Shown in pieces: positions 42,165-53,334 of a stretch of DNA of 64,000 bases. The position numbers and the translations under genes are program-made. Source of the stretch: Aeromonas encheleia (GTDB taxonomy: Bacteria > Pseudomonadota > Gammaproteobacteria > Enterobacterales > Aeromonadaceae); NCBI RefSeq assembly GCF_900637545.1, contig NZ_LR134376.1:2747001-2811000 (forward strand), written 5' to 3'. Below the pieces are notes generated by a model. It did not search any database. It saw only the letters and a list, made by a program, of their open reading frames with translations, and was not told where the DNA came from. Within the stretch, counting starts at the first letter, position 1. Every line of letters starts with the position of its first letter.

Positions 42165-45100
42165 TTAGCGGTTTTTCACCTTCTGGTGCAACTCTTGCAC
42201 CGAGTTCACATTGGCGGTGGCATCGACGCTGATGGCCATGCAGGTGGCGAACGCCTCATTCAAGGTGGTGGTATAAGCCACCTTGTGCTGCAAGGCCGCA
42301 CGGCGCAGCTGCTTGGAGTCCTGAATCGCCACCCGCCCTTCGGCGGTGTTGACTATGTAGGTGTACTCGCCGTTCTTGATGCGGTCCAGGATGTGCGGGC
42401 GACCCTCGTGCACCTTGTTGACCAGGCGCGGGTTGATGCTCGCCTCGCCCAGTGCGACGGCGGTGCCGTGGGTGGCATCCAGCTCATAGCCCAGCTCCAG
42501 CAGCTTGGCGGCGAGATCAACGACCTGCGCCTTGTCGCTGTGACGCACGGACAGCAGGGCGCGACCCTCCTTCGGCACGGCGTGGCTGGCACCCAGCTGG
42601 GCCTTGGCATAGGCCTCGGCGAAGCTGCTGCCCACCCCCATCACCTCACCGGTGGAGCGCATCTCAGGCCCCAGCAGCGGATCCACGCCCGGGAACTTGG
42701 CGAAGGGCAGTACCACCTCTTTCACCGAGTAGTAGGGCGGAATGATCTCGGTGGTAAAGCCCTGGGATTGCAGGGACTGACCGGCCATGACGCGGGCGGC
42801 GATCTTGGCCAGCGGCGCCCCTGTCGCCTTGGAGACGAAGGGCACGGTACGGGCGGCGCGCGGGTTCACCTCGATGAGGTAGATGTCGTTCTCCTTGACC
42901 GCGAACTGCACGTTCATCAAGCCCACCACGCCGAGCTCCAGCGCCAATTTCCGTACCTGCTCGCGCATCTCGTCCTGAATTTTCTTGGACAAGGTATAGG
43001 GCGGCAGGGAACAACCCGAGTCACCGGAGTGAATACCGGCCTGCTCTATGTGCTCCATGATGCCGCCGATGACCACATCGACGCCGTCGCAGATGGCGTC
43101 CACGTCCACCTCGGTGGCGTCATCCAGGAAGCGGTCAAGCAGCACGGGCGATTCGTTGGAGACACTCACCGCCTCGGCGAAGTAGCGACGCAGGTCGGTC
43201 TCGTCATAGACGATCTCCATGGCGCGGCCACCCAGCACATAGGAGGGGCGCACCACCAGCGGGTAGGTGATCCGCTCGGCGGTCAGCACTGCCTGCTCCA
43301 GGTTGGTGACTGTGCCGTTTTCCGGCTGCTTGAGGCCGAGGCGCTCGACCGCGGACTGGAAACGCTCGCGGTCTTCGGCGCGGTCGATGGCATCCGGGCT
43401 GGTGCCGATGACAGGCACACCGTTCGCTTCCAGCGCTCGCGCAAGCTTGAGCGGGGTCTGGCCACCGTACTGAACAATCACGCCTTTGGGCTTCTCGATG
43501 CGCACGATTTCCAGCACGTCTTCCAGGGTCACCGGCTCGAAGTAGAGGCGGTCGGAGGTGTCGTAGTCGGTGGAGACGGTCTCCGGGTTGCAGTTGACCA
43601 TGATGGTCTCGTAACCGTCCTCGCGCAGGGCCAGCGCCGCGTGCACGCAGCAGTAGTCGAACTCTATGCCCTGACCGATACGGTTCGGGCCGCCGCCGAT
43701 GATCATGATCTTGTCACGATTGGTCGGGGCCGCCTCGCACTCCTCGTCATAGCTGGAGTACATGTAGGCGGTGTTGGTGGCGAACTCGGCCGCGCAGGTA
43801 TCGACCCGCTTGTAGATAGGGAAGATGTTGTGGCGGGCACGCAACTTGCGCACCTCGCCCTCGGCCACGCCGAGGATCTTGGCCAGCCGCGCGTCGGCGA
43901 AGCCCTTGCGCTTCAAGGCGCGCAGGAAGTCGGCGTCGAGCCCGGCCATGCCGCGCTCTCTCACCTGCTCTTCCAGCTTGATGAGATCTTCTATCTGCAC
44001 CAGGAACCAGGGGTCAATCTTGGTCAGCTTGAAGATACCGTCCATGGAGAGACCGGCGCGGAACGCATCGGCGATGTACCAGATCCGGTCGCAGCCGGCA
44101 TCCTGCAGCTCGTGACGGATGCGGGTCAGGGAGTCAGGGGCATTGAGGTCGACCATGGGGTCGAAGCCGGTCTTGCCGGTCTCGAGGCTGCGCAGCGCCT
44201 TGTGCAGGGACTCCTGGAAGTTGCGGCCTATGGCCATCACTTCACCGACGGATTTCATCTGGGTGGTGAGACGGTCGTTGGCGCCGGCAAACTTCTCGAA
44301 GTTGAAGCGCGGCACCTTGGTGACCACGTAGTCGATGGCCGGCTCGAAGGAGGCCGGGGTGCGACCGCCGGTAATGTCGTTCATCAGCTCGTCCAGGGTG
44401 TAACCGATGGCGAGCTTGGCGGCGATCTTGGCGATGGGGAAACCGGTCGCCTTGGAGGCCAGCGCGGAGGAGCGGGACACCCGCGGGTTCATCTCGATGA
44501 TGACCATGCGGCCATCTTTCGGGTTGATACCGAACTGGACGTTGGAGCCACCGGTCTCGACCCCGATCTCGCGCAGTATCGCCATGGAGGCGTTGCGCAT
44601 GATCTGGAACTCCTTGTCGGTCAGCGTCTGGGCTGGCGCGACCGTGATGGAGTCACCGGTGTGGATGCCCATGGGGTCGAAGTTTTCGATGGTGCAGACG
44701 ATGATGCAGTTGTCGTTGCGATCCCGCACCACTTCCATCTCGTACTCTTTCCAGCCGATCAGCGACTCATCGATGAGCAGCTCCTTGGTCGGCGAGAGAT
44801 CCAGACCGCGCTCGCAGATCTCGACGAACTCTTCGGTGTTGTAGGCGATGCCGCCACCGGAGCCACCCATGGTGAAGGAGGGACGGATGATGCAGGGGAA
44901 GCCGACCATCTGCTGCACGCCCCAGGCCTCTTCCATGTTGTGGGCGATGCCGGCGCGCGGGCACTCCAGACCGATGCTCTTCATGGCGATGTCGAAGCGA
45001 CGGCGATCTTCCGCCTTGTCGATGGCGTCGGCGGTGGCACCGATCATCTCGACACCGAACTCGGCCAGCACGCCGTGCTTCTCCAGATCCAGCGCGCAGT

Positions 45101-45389
45101 TCAGCGCGGTCTGGCCACCCATGGTGGGCAGCACGGCATCCGGACGCTCTTTCTTGATGATCTCGCGCACCACTTCCCAGGTGATGGGCTCGATGTAGGT
45201 GGCATCGGCCATCTCGGGGTCAGTCATGATGGTGGCCGGGTTGGAGTTCACCAGGATGACACGGTAACCCTCCTCGCGCAGGGCCTTGCAGGCCTGGGCG
45301 CCGGAGTAGTCGAATTCGCAGGCCTGACCGATGACGATGGGGCCGGCGCCGAGGATCAGAATGCTCTGTAGATCGTTACGTTTTGGCAT
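42165..45389 (-). CDS. carB: carbamoyl-phosphate synthase large subunit
   Basis: Makes carbamoyl phosphate for arginine and pyrimidine synthesis from bicarbonate, ATP and ammonia passed from CarA. At 1074 residues it is full length. It holds two homologous ATP-grasp halves ([17 protein letters not shown] near the N-terminus and [16 protein letters not shown] near residue 560) and the C-terminal MGS-like allosteric domain. It begins 18 bases after carA in the same operon. Confidence 0.98.
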   Translation of the reverse strand: MPKRNDLQSILILGAGPIVIGQACEFDYSGAQACKALREEGYRVILVNSNPATIMTDPEMADATYIEPITWEVVREIIKKERPDAVLPTMGGQTALNCALDLEKHGVLAEFGVEMIGATADAIDKAEDRRRFDIAMKSIGLECPRAGIAHNMEEAWGVQQMVGFPCIIRPSFTMGGSGGGIAYNTEEFVEICERGLDLSPTKELLIDESLIGWKEYEMEVVRDRNDNCIIVCTIENFDPMGIHTGDSITVAPAQTLTDKEFQIMRNASMAILREIGVETGGSNVQFGINPKDGRMVIIEMNPRVSRSSALASKATGFPIAKIAAKLAIGYTLDELMNDITGGRTPASFEPAIDYVVTKVPRFNFEKFAGANDRLTTQMKSVGEVMAIGRNFQESLHKALRSLETGKTGFDPMVDLNAPDSLTRIRHELQDAGCDRIWYIADAFRAGLSMDGIFKLTKIDPWFLVQIEDLIKLEEQVRERGMAGLDADFLRALKRKGFADARLAKILGVAEGEVRKLRARHNIFPIYKRVDTCAAEFATNTAYMYSSYDEECEAAPTNRDKIMIIGGGPNRIGQGIEFDYCCVHAALALREDGYETIMVNCNPETVSTDYDTSDRLYFEPVTLEDVLEIVRIEKPKGVIVQYGGQTPLKLARALEANGVPVIGTSPDAIDRAEDRERFQSAVERLGLKQPENGTVTNLEQAVLTAERITYPLVVRPSYVLGGRAMEIVYDETDLRRYFAEAVSVSNESPVLLDRFLDDATEVDVDAICDGVDVVIGGIMEHIEQAGIHSGDSGCSLPPYTLSKKIQDEMREQVRKLALELGVVGLMNVQFAVKENDIYLIEVNPRAARTVPFVSKATGAPLAKIAARVMAGQSLQSQGFTTEIIPPYYSVKEVVLPFAKFPGVDPLLGPEMRSTGEVMGVGSSFAEAYAKAQLGASHAVPKEGRALLSVRHSDKAQVVDLAAKLLELGYELDATHGTAVALGEASINPRLVNKVHEGRPHILDRIKNGEYTYIVNTAEGRVAIQDSKQLRRAALQHKVAYTTTLNEAFATCMAISVDATANVNSVQELHQKVKNR

Positions 45390-45407
45390 GGTCTCTCTCT
45401 TTTCCTC

Positions 45408-46544
45408 TTAGGCGCGATACTGCTTGATCAATTCAATAAAGTGGTCGAACAGACCGGCACAATCGTGCGGGCCCGGGCTCGCCTCGGGGTGACCCTGGAA
45501 GCTGAAGGCCGGACGGTCGGTGCGGTGGATGCCTTGCAGCGACCCGTCAAACAGGGAGACGTGAGTGGCACGCAGGCAATCCGGCAGATTGTGCTCATCG
45601 ACCGCGAAACCGTGGTTCTGGGCGGTGATCATCACGGTATTGTCATCCAGGCTCTTCACCGGGTGGTTGGCACCGTGGTGGCCGAACTTCATCTTCATCG
45701 TCTTGGCACCTGAGGCCAGACCCAGCAGTTGGTGACCCAGGCAGATACCAAACACCGGGGTGTTGGTATTGAGGAAGGCCTTGATGGCCTCGATGGCGTA
45801 GTCGCAGGGCTCGGGATCACCGGGGCCGTTGGAGAGGAAGATGCCATCCGGATTCATCGCCAGCACCTCGGCGGCCGGGGTCTTGGCCGGCACCACTGTC
45901 AGGCGGCAGCCACGGTCCACCAGCATGCGCAAAATGTTGCGCTTGACGCCAAAGTCGTAGGCCACCACGTGGTATTTGAGCTCATCGGCCGCCGGGGTGA
46001 TGTGCCCCTTGCCGAGCTGCCAGCTGCCTTCGGTCCAGGCGTAGGCTTCGCTAACCGTCACTTCCTTGGCCAGATCCATCCCCTTGAGACCGGGGAAGGC
46101 GCGCGCCTGCTCGAGGGCGAACACTTCATCAGCCTGCTTGCCGGCCAGGATGCAACCGGCCTGGGCACCCTTCTCGCGCAGGATGCGGGTCAGTTTGCGG
46201 GTATCGATGTCGGCGATGCCAACGATGTTGTGAGACTTGAGGTAATCGGAGAGGGATTGCTGACTGCGGAAATTGGAGGCAAGTATCGGAAGGTCCCGGA
46301 TGATCAATCCCTGTGCATGGATTTGACTGGACTCTTCATCTTCGCTGTTGGTGCCGGTGTTGCCTATATGAGGATAAGTGAGGGTGACTATCTGACGGGA
46401 ATAAGAGGGATCGGTGAGGATTTCCTGATAGCCCGTCATCGACGTGTTGAAAACCACTTCACCAACGGAACATCCCTCGGCGCCTATCGACACGCCTTTG
46501 AACACAGTTCCATCTTCCAGCACTAGCAATGCAGTGTGATTCAA
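45408..46544 (-). CDS. carA: carbamoyl-phosphate synthase small subunit, TTG start
   Basis: Glutamine amidotransferase subunit that supplies ammonia to CarB. The 378-residue protein has the class I glutaminase motif [10 protein letters not shown] with the catalytic Cys and a later catalytic His in [12 protein letters not shown]. The start codon is TTG with GGAGG five bases upstream, and no in-frame ATG nearby keeps the conserved [12 protein letters not shown]-terminus. A UUG start is also known for E. coli carA. It follows dapB in the enteric order. Confidence 0.96.
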   Translation of the reverse strand: MNHTALLVLEDGTVFKGVSIGAEGCSVGEVVFNTSMTGYQEILTDPSYSRQIVTLTYPHIGNTGTNSEDEESSQIHAQGLIIRDLPILASNFRSQQSLSDYLKSHNIVGIADIDTRKLTRILREKGAQAGCILAGKQADEVFALEQARAFPGLKGMDLAKEVTVSEAYAWTEGSWQLGKGHITPAADELKYHVVAYDFGVKRNILRMLVDRGCRLTVVPAKTPAAEVLAMNPDGIFLSNGPGDPEPCDYAIEAIKAFLNTNTPVFGICLGHQLLGLASGAKTMKMKFGHHGANHPVKSLDDNTVMITAQNHGFAVDEHNLPDCLRATHVSLFDGSLQGIHRTDRPAFSFQGHPEASPGPHDCAGLFDHFIELIKQYRA

Positions 46545-46655
46545 GACAACCTCCAGTTATTTAGCTTTAAATTCAGCAATTTACCTGGGTGTTGCGGGTC
46601 CGGACGCTGTTTGAAACAGGGCTCAAACCCGGCAGATTTCTGGCAAATTGGGCGC

Positions 46656-46683
46656 ATTCTACTTAAAAACGATCGCATTTCAA
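46656..46683 (-). promoter_or_regulatory. carAB promoter
   Basis: On the minus strand, TTGAAA (46683-46678) and TAGAAT (46661-46656) with a 16-base spacer. Transcription would start near 46649, about 105 bases before carA. Confidence 0.6.
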
Positions 46684-46700
46684 CGTCTTTTCTCGTTTTA

Positions 46701-46718
46701 AATGCATCTAAATTCAAT
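46701..46718. promoter_or_regulatory. ArgR box upstream of carAB
   Basis: AATGCATCTAAATTCAAT matches the 18-base ARG box at all but two positions. It sits just upstream of the -35 box. A second box at the usual spacing is not clear. Arginine repression of carAB is established in enterics. Confidence 0.62.
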
Positions 46719-47137
46719 AAAAAAGCAACATTACCCATTATCTATGCACTTGATTGCTTTGCAACCCCCTCCCGCAAAAGAAAAGCCAAAACCTGCTGCA
46801 AAAGCGGCACCCTGTGCCACTCAAAGTACAAAAACCAATATTTAAATCTTATAAAACAACTGCCTGTGATTTATAAAAAAAACTCACCAGACATTAAAAA
46901 GGCCATTTTATGGCAGAAGATTGACAGATAAAAATAGAAAACGTTTTTCTTGCTTTGAATTTTTAGTCTTTTTTGCGTCATGTAAAAAAATGCGGGTACA
47001 GGGGAGATTGAGACCCTATCCCGTTACCCTTTGATGACATCTGCGCAATGAGGGCGGGAGGGGGTTTTGATAAAGGTGGGATTTAGGCTGATTCGAAGAA
47101 AAATTGATGTGTAACCATCATTTATACAAAAAGGTAC

Positions 47138-47162
47138 AAAAAACCCCGGCGCACCGGGGTTT
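47138..47162 (-). terminator. Rho-independent terminator of dapB
   Basis: AAACCCCGG pairs with CCGGGGTTT around CGCA, followed by T on the minus strand. It separates dapB from carAB, so carAB relies on its own promoter. Confidence 0.88.
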
Positions 47163-47194
47163 GGCAAGATCTCGCGCGTAGCGCGCCCGGCCCC

Positions 47195-48320
<1,126 letters not shown>

Positions 48321-49667
48321 ATGATCCAGACCCAACCCAGTGCCAGAGCCCTGCTGCCCCTCCTGGTCTTTCTCGCTCTCTTCATCGGTACCGGTACCTG
48401 GCTCACCCTGCAGGGGGTCGAATTCGCCTTCTATCAACTGCCCGCCCCCGTGGCCGCCCTGCCCGCCGTCATGCTGGCGCTGATGCTGGGCAAGGAAGGC
48501 TTCAACCGCAATCTGGAGACCTTCTTCAAGGGGGTGGGTGACAGCAACATCATGGCCATGTGCCTCATCTATCTGCTGGCGGGCGCCTTCGCCACCGTGG
48601 CCAAGGCCACCGGCGGGGTGGATGCCACTGTCGCGCTGGGGCTCTCCCTGATCCCAGGCTGGTTCCTGCTGCCCGGTCTGTTCCTCATCTCGGCCTTCAT
48701 TGCCACCGCCATGGGCACCTCCATGGGCACCATAGGGGCAGTGGCACCGGTGGCGCTCGGCGTCGCCCAGGCCACCGGCATCGATCCCGTACTGATGGCG
48801 GGCACCATTCTCTCCGGCGCCATGTTTGGCGATAACCTCTCCATCATCTCCGACACCACCATAGCTGCGACCCGCAGCCAGGGCTGCGAGATGAAGGACA
48901 AGTTTCGCGAGAACGTCAAGATTGCCGCCCCCGCCGCCGTGCTGGTGATCCTGCTCTACCTGCTGCTGGGCTCCACCGGGGAGGCCCCCGCCGCCACCGC
49001 CAGCGCTGATCTGCTCAAGGTGATGCCCTACCTGCTGATCCTGGTGCTGGCGCTCGGTGGCATGAACGTGTTCGTGGTGCTGGGGCTGGGTATCCTGGCC
49101 GCTGGCGCAGTCGGCATGATCAGCGGTTATCCCCTCGGCCAGTTCAGCAAGGACATCTATCAGGGCTTCACCAGCATGCAGGAGATCTTCCTGCTCTCCA
49201 TGCTGATCGGTGGCCTCGGCGCCCTGATGGAGCGCCAGGGTGGGCTGGCCTGGATCAGCGCCCGCATCGCCGCCCTCATCGCGCGCTTCACCCGCGCGCA
49301 CGATGGCGAGCAGAACGAGAAGGCGGCCGAGCTCGGCATCGCCGGGGTGGTGGGGCTGACCAACCTCTGCACCGCCAACAATACGGTGGCCATCATAGTC
49401 GCCAGCAAGGTGGCACGGGATCTGGCCGAGCAGCACGGCGTCACCCCGCGCCGCGCCGCCTCCATGCTGGATATCTTCTCCTGCGTGGTGCAGGGCTTAA
49501 TCCCCTGGGGCGCCCAGGCGCTGCTGCTCGGCTCCATCTTCGCACTGTCGCCGCTCTCGGTGGTGAGCATGAGCTTCTACCCCATGGCGCTGGCGCTGGC
49601 CGCCATAGTGGCGGTGTTCGTCAAGCACCAGCTGCGCGCGGCGGCCGAGCCGTCAACACAGGCCTAA
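48321..49667 (+). CDS. NhaC-family Na+/H+ antiporter
   Basis: Inner-membrane sodium/proton antiporter of the NhaC type, 448 residues with about 11-12 hydrophobic segments. Typical family motifs are ATAMGTSMGTIGAVAP, FGDNLSIISDTTIAATRSQG and NLCTANNTVAIIV. Members also exchange organic ions, so the substrate is not certain. GAGG lies before the ATG. Confidence 0.9.
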   Translation: MIQTQPSARALLPLLVFLALFIGTGTWLTLQGVEFAFYQLPAPVAALPAVMLALMLGKEGFNRNLETFFKGVGDSNIMAMCLIYLLAGAFATVAKATGGVDATVALGLSLIPGWFLLPGLFLISAFIATAMGTSMGTIGAVAPVALGVAQATGIDPVLMAGTILSGAMFGDNLSIISDTTIAATRSQGCEMKDKFRENVKIAAPAAVLVILLYLLLGSTGEAPAATASADLLKVMPYLLILVLALGGMNVFVVLGLGILAAGAVGMISGYPLGQFSKDIYQGFTSMQEIFLLSMLIGGLGALMERQGGLAWISARIAALIARFTRAHDGEQNEKAAELGIAGVVGLTNLCTANNTVAIIVASKVARDLAEQHGVTPRRAASMLDIFSCVVQGLIPWGAQALLLGSIFALSPLSVVSMSFYPMALALAAIVAVFVKHQLRAAAEPSTQA

Positions 49668-49679
49668 GCCACCTCCCCT

Positions 49680-49708
49680 GGCCGGGCACGCGCCCTGCGT
49701 GTCCGGCC
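49680..49708 (+). terminator. GC-rich hairpin after the antiporter gene
   Basis: GGCCGGGCACGC pairs with GCGTGTCCGGCC (one G-U) around a 5-base loop. No T run, so probably Rho-dependent or a weak terminator. Confidence 0.5.
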
Positions 49709-49795
49709 AGATGCCAACCTGTCCCCTCCCGCTTTTAATCCCGTTTTGCCCTTGTTAAGGTAGCCTCAGAGCCCAATCCCCTCACAGGAGCCCCC

Positions 49796-50404
49796 ATGCC
49801 AGATCATCAGCCCGAGCATCCCGATGAGCGACAGAGTCTGCGTCAACTCATCCGCCAACGCAGAAAGAGCCTGAGCCAGGCCGAGCAACAGGCGGCGGCC
49901 CAGCAGCTGGTCCTTCGCTTCCAGCAGCATACCGAGATCCTGGCGGCCAGACGCATCGCGCTCTATCTGGCCAACGACGGTGAACTCGATCCCCTGCCGA
50001 CCATTCACTGGCTCTGGGCCCAGCAAAAAGAGGTGTTCCTGCCGGTGCTGCACCCCTTCACCCCGGGTCACCTGCTGTTCCAGCGCTATACCCCCACCAG
50101 CCCCATGACCCACAACCGCTACGGCATCGCCGAGCCCGAGCTCGACATGCTGCAGGTGGTGCCCCACAGCACGCTCGACCTTATTTGTACCCCGCTGGTG
50201 GCCTTCGATGCCGAGGGCAACCGGCTCGGCATGGGGGGGGGTTATTACGATCGCACCCTCGCCTGCTGGCACGAGCACCGGCTCGGCCCCAAGCCCCTCG
50301 GCCTCGCCCACGACTGCCAGCAGGTGGATGCCGTGCCCCAGGAGCAGTGGGACGTGCCGCTGCCCGAGATCATCACCCCCGCCCGCTGCTGGCAGTTCTC
50401 CTGA
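49796..50404 (+). CDS. fau: 5-formyltetrahydrofolate cyclo-ligase
   Basis: ATP-dependent conversion of 5-formyltetrahydrofolate to 5,10-methenyltetrahydrofolate. The 202-residue protein has the N-terminal basic RQLIRQRRKSLS region and the phosphate-binding motif LGMGGGYYDRTL. In E. coli this gene (ygfA) is near serA and rpiA, as here, but the 6S RNA and zapA that precede it there are absent. A run of nine G encodes part of the active-site loop. Confidence 0.94.
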   Translation: MPDHQPEHPDERQSLRQLIRQRRKSLSQAEQQAAAQQLVLRFQQHTEILAARRIALYLANDGELDPLPTIHWLWAQQKEVFLPVLHPFTPGHLLFQRYTPTSPMTHNRYGIAEPELDMLQVVPHSTLDLICTPLVAFDAEGNRLGMGGGYYDRTLACWHEHRLGPKPLGLAHDCQQVDAVPQEQWDVPLPEIITPARCWQFS

Positions 50405-50595
50405 CTCGACCGGCGCCTCCTTGGCCCGGCCGGCGCCGGGCGAATGAGGCCAAACAGCGGCCCGGCTGATGCCCTCAGTCGCCGTCGGCCGCATTTGCTC
50501 GTCCCTATGACCAATAAACAGGCAAACGATTTACATCTTGGGGCTTTTTGGCCCGGAACGTGAGCGCCAAGGTCGCTCTGGGGCGGATGCTTGGA

Positions 50596-50601
50596 TATAA
50601 T
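50596..50601 (+). promoter_or_regulatory. rpiA -10 box
   Basis: A perfect TATAAT, with transcription start expected about 22 bases before the rpiA ATG. The -35 position is weak. Confidence 0.55.
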
Positions 50602-50629
50602 GCGCCCGCTTTTTCCATAAGGATCCATC

Positions 50630-51283
50630 ATGACTCAAGATGAAATGAAGAAGGCGGCCGGTTGGGCTGCGCTCAAATACGTGATTCCCGGCACCATAGT
50701 CGGGGTCGGCACCGGCTCTACCGTCAATCACTTCATCGACGCACTGGCGACCATGAAGGACGAGATCAAGGGCGCAGTATCGAGCTCGGTGGCCTCCACC
50801 GAGCGCCTCAAGGGTCTCGGCATCACCGTCTATGACCTCAACGACATCGATGCCCTCAGCGTCTACGTGGATGGCGCCGACGAGATCAACGCCAGTCGCG
50901 ACATGATCAAGGGCGGCGGCGCGGCCCTGACCCGCGAGAAGATAGTGGCGGCCGTGGCCGACAAGTTCATCTGCATCATCGACAACACCAAGACGGTCGA
51001 GGTGCTCGGCACCTTCCCGCTGCCGGTGGAAGTGATCCCCATGGCCCGCGAATACGTGTCCCGCGAGATCAAGAAGCTTGGCGGCAATCCTGTGTGGCGC
51101 GAAGGGGTGGTCACCGACAACGGCAACATCATACTGGACGTCAAGGGCATGGCCATCGAAGATGCCAAGGGGCTGGAAGTTCAGCTCAACGGCATAGTGG
51201 GCGTGGTCACCAATGGTCTGTTCGCCCACCGTGGCGCGGACGTTGTGTTGATTGGCACCCCGGATGGGGTTGTGACCCAATAA
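50630..51283 (+). CDS. rpiA: ribose-5-phosphate isomerase A
   Basis: Interconverts ribose-5-phosphate and ribulose-5-phosphate. The 217-residue protein has the phosphate loop GTGSTVNHF, the active-site DGADEIN and the catalytic [16 protein letters not shown] lies eight bases before the ATG. Normal length. Followed by its own terminator, then serA. Confidence 0.98.
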   Translation: MTQDEMKKAAGWAALKYVIPGTIVGVGTGSTVNHFIDALATMKDEIKGAVSSSVASTERLKGLGITVYDLNDIDALSVYVDGADEINASRDMIKGGGAALTREKIVAAVADKFICIIDNTKTVEVLGTFPLPVEVIPMAREYVSREIKKLGGNPVWREGVVTDNGNIILDVKGMAIEDAKGLEVQLNGIVGVVTNGLFAHRGADVVLIGTPDGVVTQ

Positions 51284-51301
51284 TCACAGCGTGAATGGAT
51301 G

Positions 51302-51328
51302 ACGGCGCCCGATGGCGCCGTTTCTATT
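51302..51328 (+). terminator. terminator of rpiA
   Basis: ACGGCGCC pairs with GGCGCCGT around CGAT, followed by TTTCTATTT. Confidence 0.75.
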
Positions 51329-51492
51329 TATGGCTCAACAAGTTGCCCGTCCCCGTCTACAACAAACGTTGAAAACTTCAAAGAATTTGACTTTCGTCAC
51401 AAATATTCCCTCTCCCACACGTTTTTGCTACTTTACGGTTTTCTTCACACGCCATATCCGCACTCATTCTTTGCACATATAGAGGGATCGTC

Positions 51493-52725
51493 ATGACTGC
51501 CAAGTTTTCGCTGGAAAAGGACAAAATCAAGGTACTGCTGCTGGAGGGAGTCCATCCCAACACGGTAGAGACCTTCCGTGCAGCCGGTTACACCAGTGTG
51601 GAATATCTCAAGACTTCCCTGTCGGAAGAGGATCTGATCGAGCGCATTCGTGACGTACACTTCGTCGGCCTGCGCTCGCGCACCCAGCTCACCGAGAAGG
51701 TGCTGGATGCCGCCGGCAAGCTGGTCGCCATCGGCTGCTTCTGCATCGGCACCAACCAGGTCGCGCTCGACGCCGCCCATGTGCGCGGCATTCCGGTGTT
51801 CAACGCCCCCTTCTCCAACACCCGCTCCGTGGCCGAACTGGTGCTGGGAGAGATCCTGCTGCTGCTGCGCGGCATCCCGGAGAAAAATGCCAAGTGCCAT
51901 CGCGGCGTGTGGGAGAAGCTCGCCAACCGTTCGGTGGAGGCCCGTGGCAAGAAGCTCGGCATCATCGGCTACGGCCACATCGGCACCCAGCTTGGCATCA
52001 TCGCCGAGATGATCGGCATGAAGGTCTACTACTACGACATCGAGAACAAGCTCTCCCTCGGCAACGCCATCCAGGTGCCAAATATGGTGGAGCTGCTCAA
52101 CATGTCTGACGTCATCAGCCTGCACGTGCCTGAGACCGCCTCCACCAAGGATCTGATCGGTGCCGAGCAGCTGCGCATGATGAAACCGGGCGCCATCTTC
52201 ATCAACGCCTCCCGCGGCACCGTAGTGGACATCGAGGCCCTGGCCGACGTCATCAAGAGCGGCCATCTCTCCGGCGCCGCCATCGACGTCTTCCCGAGCG
52301 AGCCCAAGTCCAATGACGAGGAGTTCCTGACCCCGCTGCGCGGCCTGGACAACGTGATCCTGACCCCCCACATCGGCGGTTCGACCCAGGAAGCGCAGGA
52401 GAACATCGGGCTGGAGGTGGCCAACAAGCTGGTCAAGTACTCCGACAACGGCTCCACCCTCTCCGCCGTCAACTTCCCGGAAGTCTCACTGCCGGGTCAC
52501 AAGGGCTCCAGCCGGCTGCTGCACATCCACCGCAACCAGCCGGGCGTCATGAACCAGATCAACCAGATCTTCGCCGAAGAGGGGATCAACATCGCCGGTC
52601 AGTACCTGCAGACCAGCAGCCACATCGGTTACGTGGTGATCGACGTGGAGACGGAGCACAGCGAGAAGGCGCTCGCCAAGCTCAAGGAGATCAACGGCAC
52701 CATCCGTGCCCGGATCCTGCATTGA
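51493..52725 (+). CDS. serA: D-3-phosphoglycerate dehydrogenase
   Basis: First step of serine synthesis. The 410-residue protein, the same length as the E. coli enzyme, has a substrate domain, a Rossmann NAD domain (GYGHIGTQLG, with HVPETAST) and the catalytic HIGGSTQEAQENIG. The C-terminal ACT domain (PGVMNQINQIFAEEGINI) binds serine as feedback inhibitor. Strong terminator downstream. Confidence 0.98.
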   Translation: MTAKFSLEKDKIKVLLLEGVHPNTVETFRAAGYTSVEYLKTSLSEEDLIERIRDVHFVGLRSRTQLTEKVLDAAGKLVAIGCFCIGTNQVALDAAHVRGIPVFNAPFSNTRSVAELVLGEILLLLRGIPEKNAKCHRGVWEKLANRSVEARGKKLGIIGYGHIGTQLGIIAEMIGMKVYYYDIENKLSLGNAIQVPNMVELLNMSDVISLHVPETASTKDLIGAEQLRMMKPGAIFINASRGTVVDIEALADVIKSGHLSGAAIDVFPSEPKSNDEEFLTPLRGLDNVILTPHIGGSTQEAQENIGLEVANKLVKYSDNGSTLSAVNFPEVSLPGHKGSSRLLHIHRNQPGVMNQINQIFAEEGINIAGQYLQTSSHIGYVVIDVETEHSEKALAKLKEINGTIRARILH

Positions 52726-52752
52726 TGGCCTGAGCCCCTGCGCTCAGCCAAC

Positions 52753-52783
52753 AAAAAGCCCGTCTCGATGACGGGCTTTTTTT
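52753..52783. terminator. Rho-independent terminator between serA and dgkA
   Basis: AAAAAGCCCGTC pairs with GACGGGCTTTTT around a 5-base loop, with A and T runs on both sides. Can serve the convergent serA and dgkA. Confidence 0.92.
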
Positions 52784-52811
52784 CATGTCAGGAGGAAGCT
52801 TGCTTCGCAAG

Positions 52812-53192
52812 CTACCACCAGCCGAGCAGATTGCGGCCAATCAGCGCGCCCCACACCAGCGCATTGAGCGCCAGGGCAATGAAGACGGCGGCGGAGCCGA
52901 GATCCTTGGCACGCCCCGACAGCTCGTGATGCTCGGAGCCGATGCGGTCCACCACCGCCTCGATGGCGGAGTTGAGCACCTCGACGATCACCACCAGCCA
53001 GCTGATGACGATAAGCAGCAGGACCTGGTTGAGGGAGTCACCGAGCCAGCAGGCCAGCGGCATCAACAGCAGCACAAGCACCAGCTCCTGGCGGAAGGCG
53101 GCCTCGTTGATCCAGGCCGACTTGAGCCCTTTCATGCTGTAACCGGTTGCATTGATGATGCGGGTAACCCCGGTCGCGCCTGGCTTTGCCAC
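52812..53192 (-). CDS. dgkA: diacylglycerol kinase, GTG start
   Basis: Small inner-membrane kinase that recycles diacylglycerol to phosphatidic acid. With the GTG start at 53192 (GAGG seven bases upstream) it is 126 residues, the normal size. The longer frame to 53228 lacks a ribosome site. Family motifs: GLKSAWINEAAFRQEL, VVEVLNSAIEAVVDRI-like segment and SGRAKDLGSAAVF. Three membrane helices. Confidence 0.93.
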   Translation of the reverse strand: MAKPGATGVTRIINATGYSMKGLKSAWINEAAFRQELVLVLLLMPLACWLGDSLNQVLLLIVISWLVVIVEVLNSAIEAVVDRIGSEHHELSGRAKDLGSAAVFIALALNALVWGALIGRNLLGWW

Positions 53193-53334
53193 GATAACTA
53201 CCTCATTTGGAATGGCTTTCGGGCCCACATCCTAACAGAGCCCGCCAAGGTTTCCATCCGGCGTGTTTTGCTTTATTTTATCCCCTTGCATTTTTGGCAT
53301 CCCTATCCACGCCACCACCCGAGAATTGAGTCGT

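Larger units (their letters stand above)
46545..47137. other. carAB control region and AT-rich spacer
   Basis: About 590 bases between carA and the dapB terminator. It contains the carAB promoter and ArgR box. The rest (46780-47000) is markedly AT-rich for this genome. The 131-codon plus-strand frame at 46536-46931 has unlike codon use and no ribosome site, so I do not call it a gene. Confidence 0.5.

Noticed and set aside
42120-45371. 1083-codon plus-strand open frame opposite carB
   Set aside because: Shadow frame from GC-skewed codons of carB; no ribosome site and low-complexity His/Gly/Asp-rich product.
46536-46931. 131-codon plus-strand frame over the carAB promoter
   Set aside because: Overlaps carA start and promoter, no ribosome site, AT-driven composition.
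49668-49795. 6S RNA gene expected before fau
   Set aside because: The gap is about 130 bases, shorter than 6S RNA, and holds only a GC hairpin.
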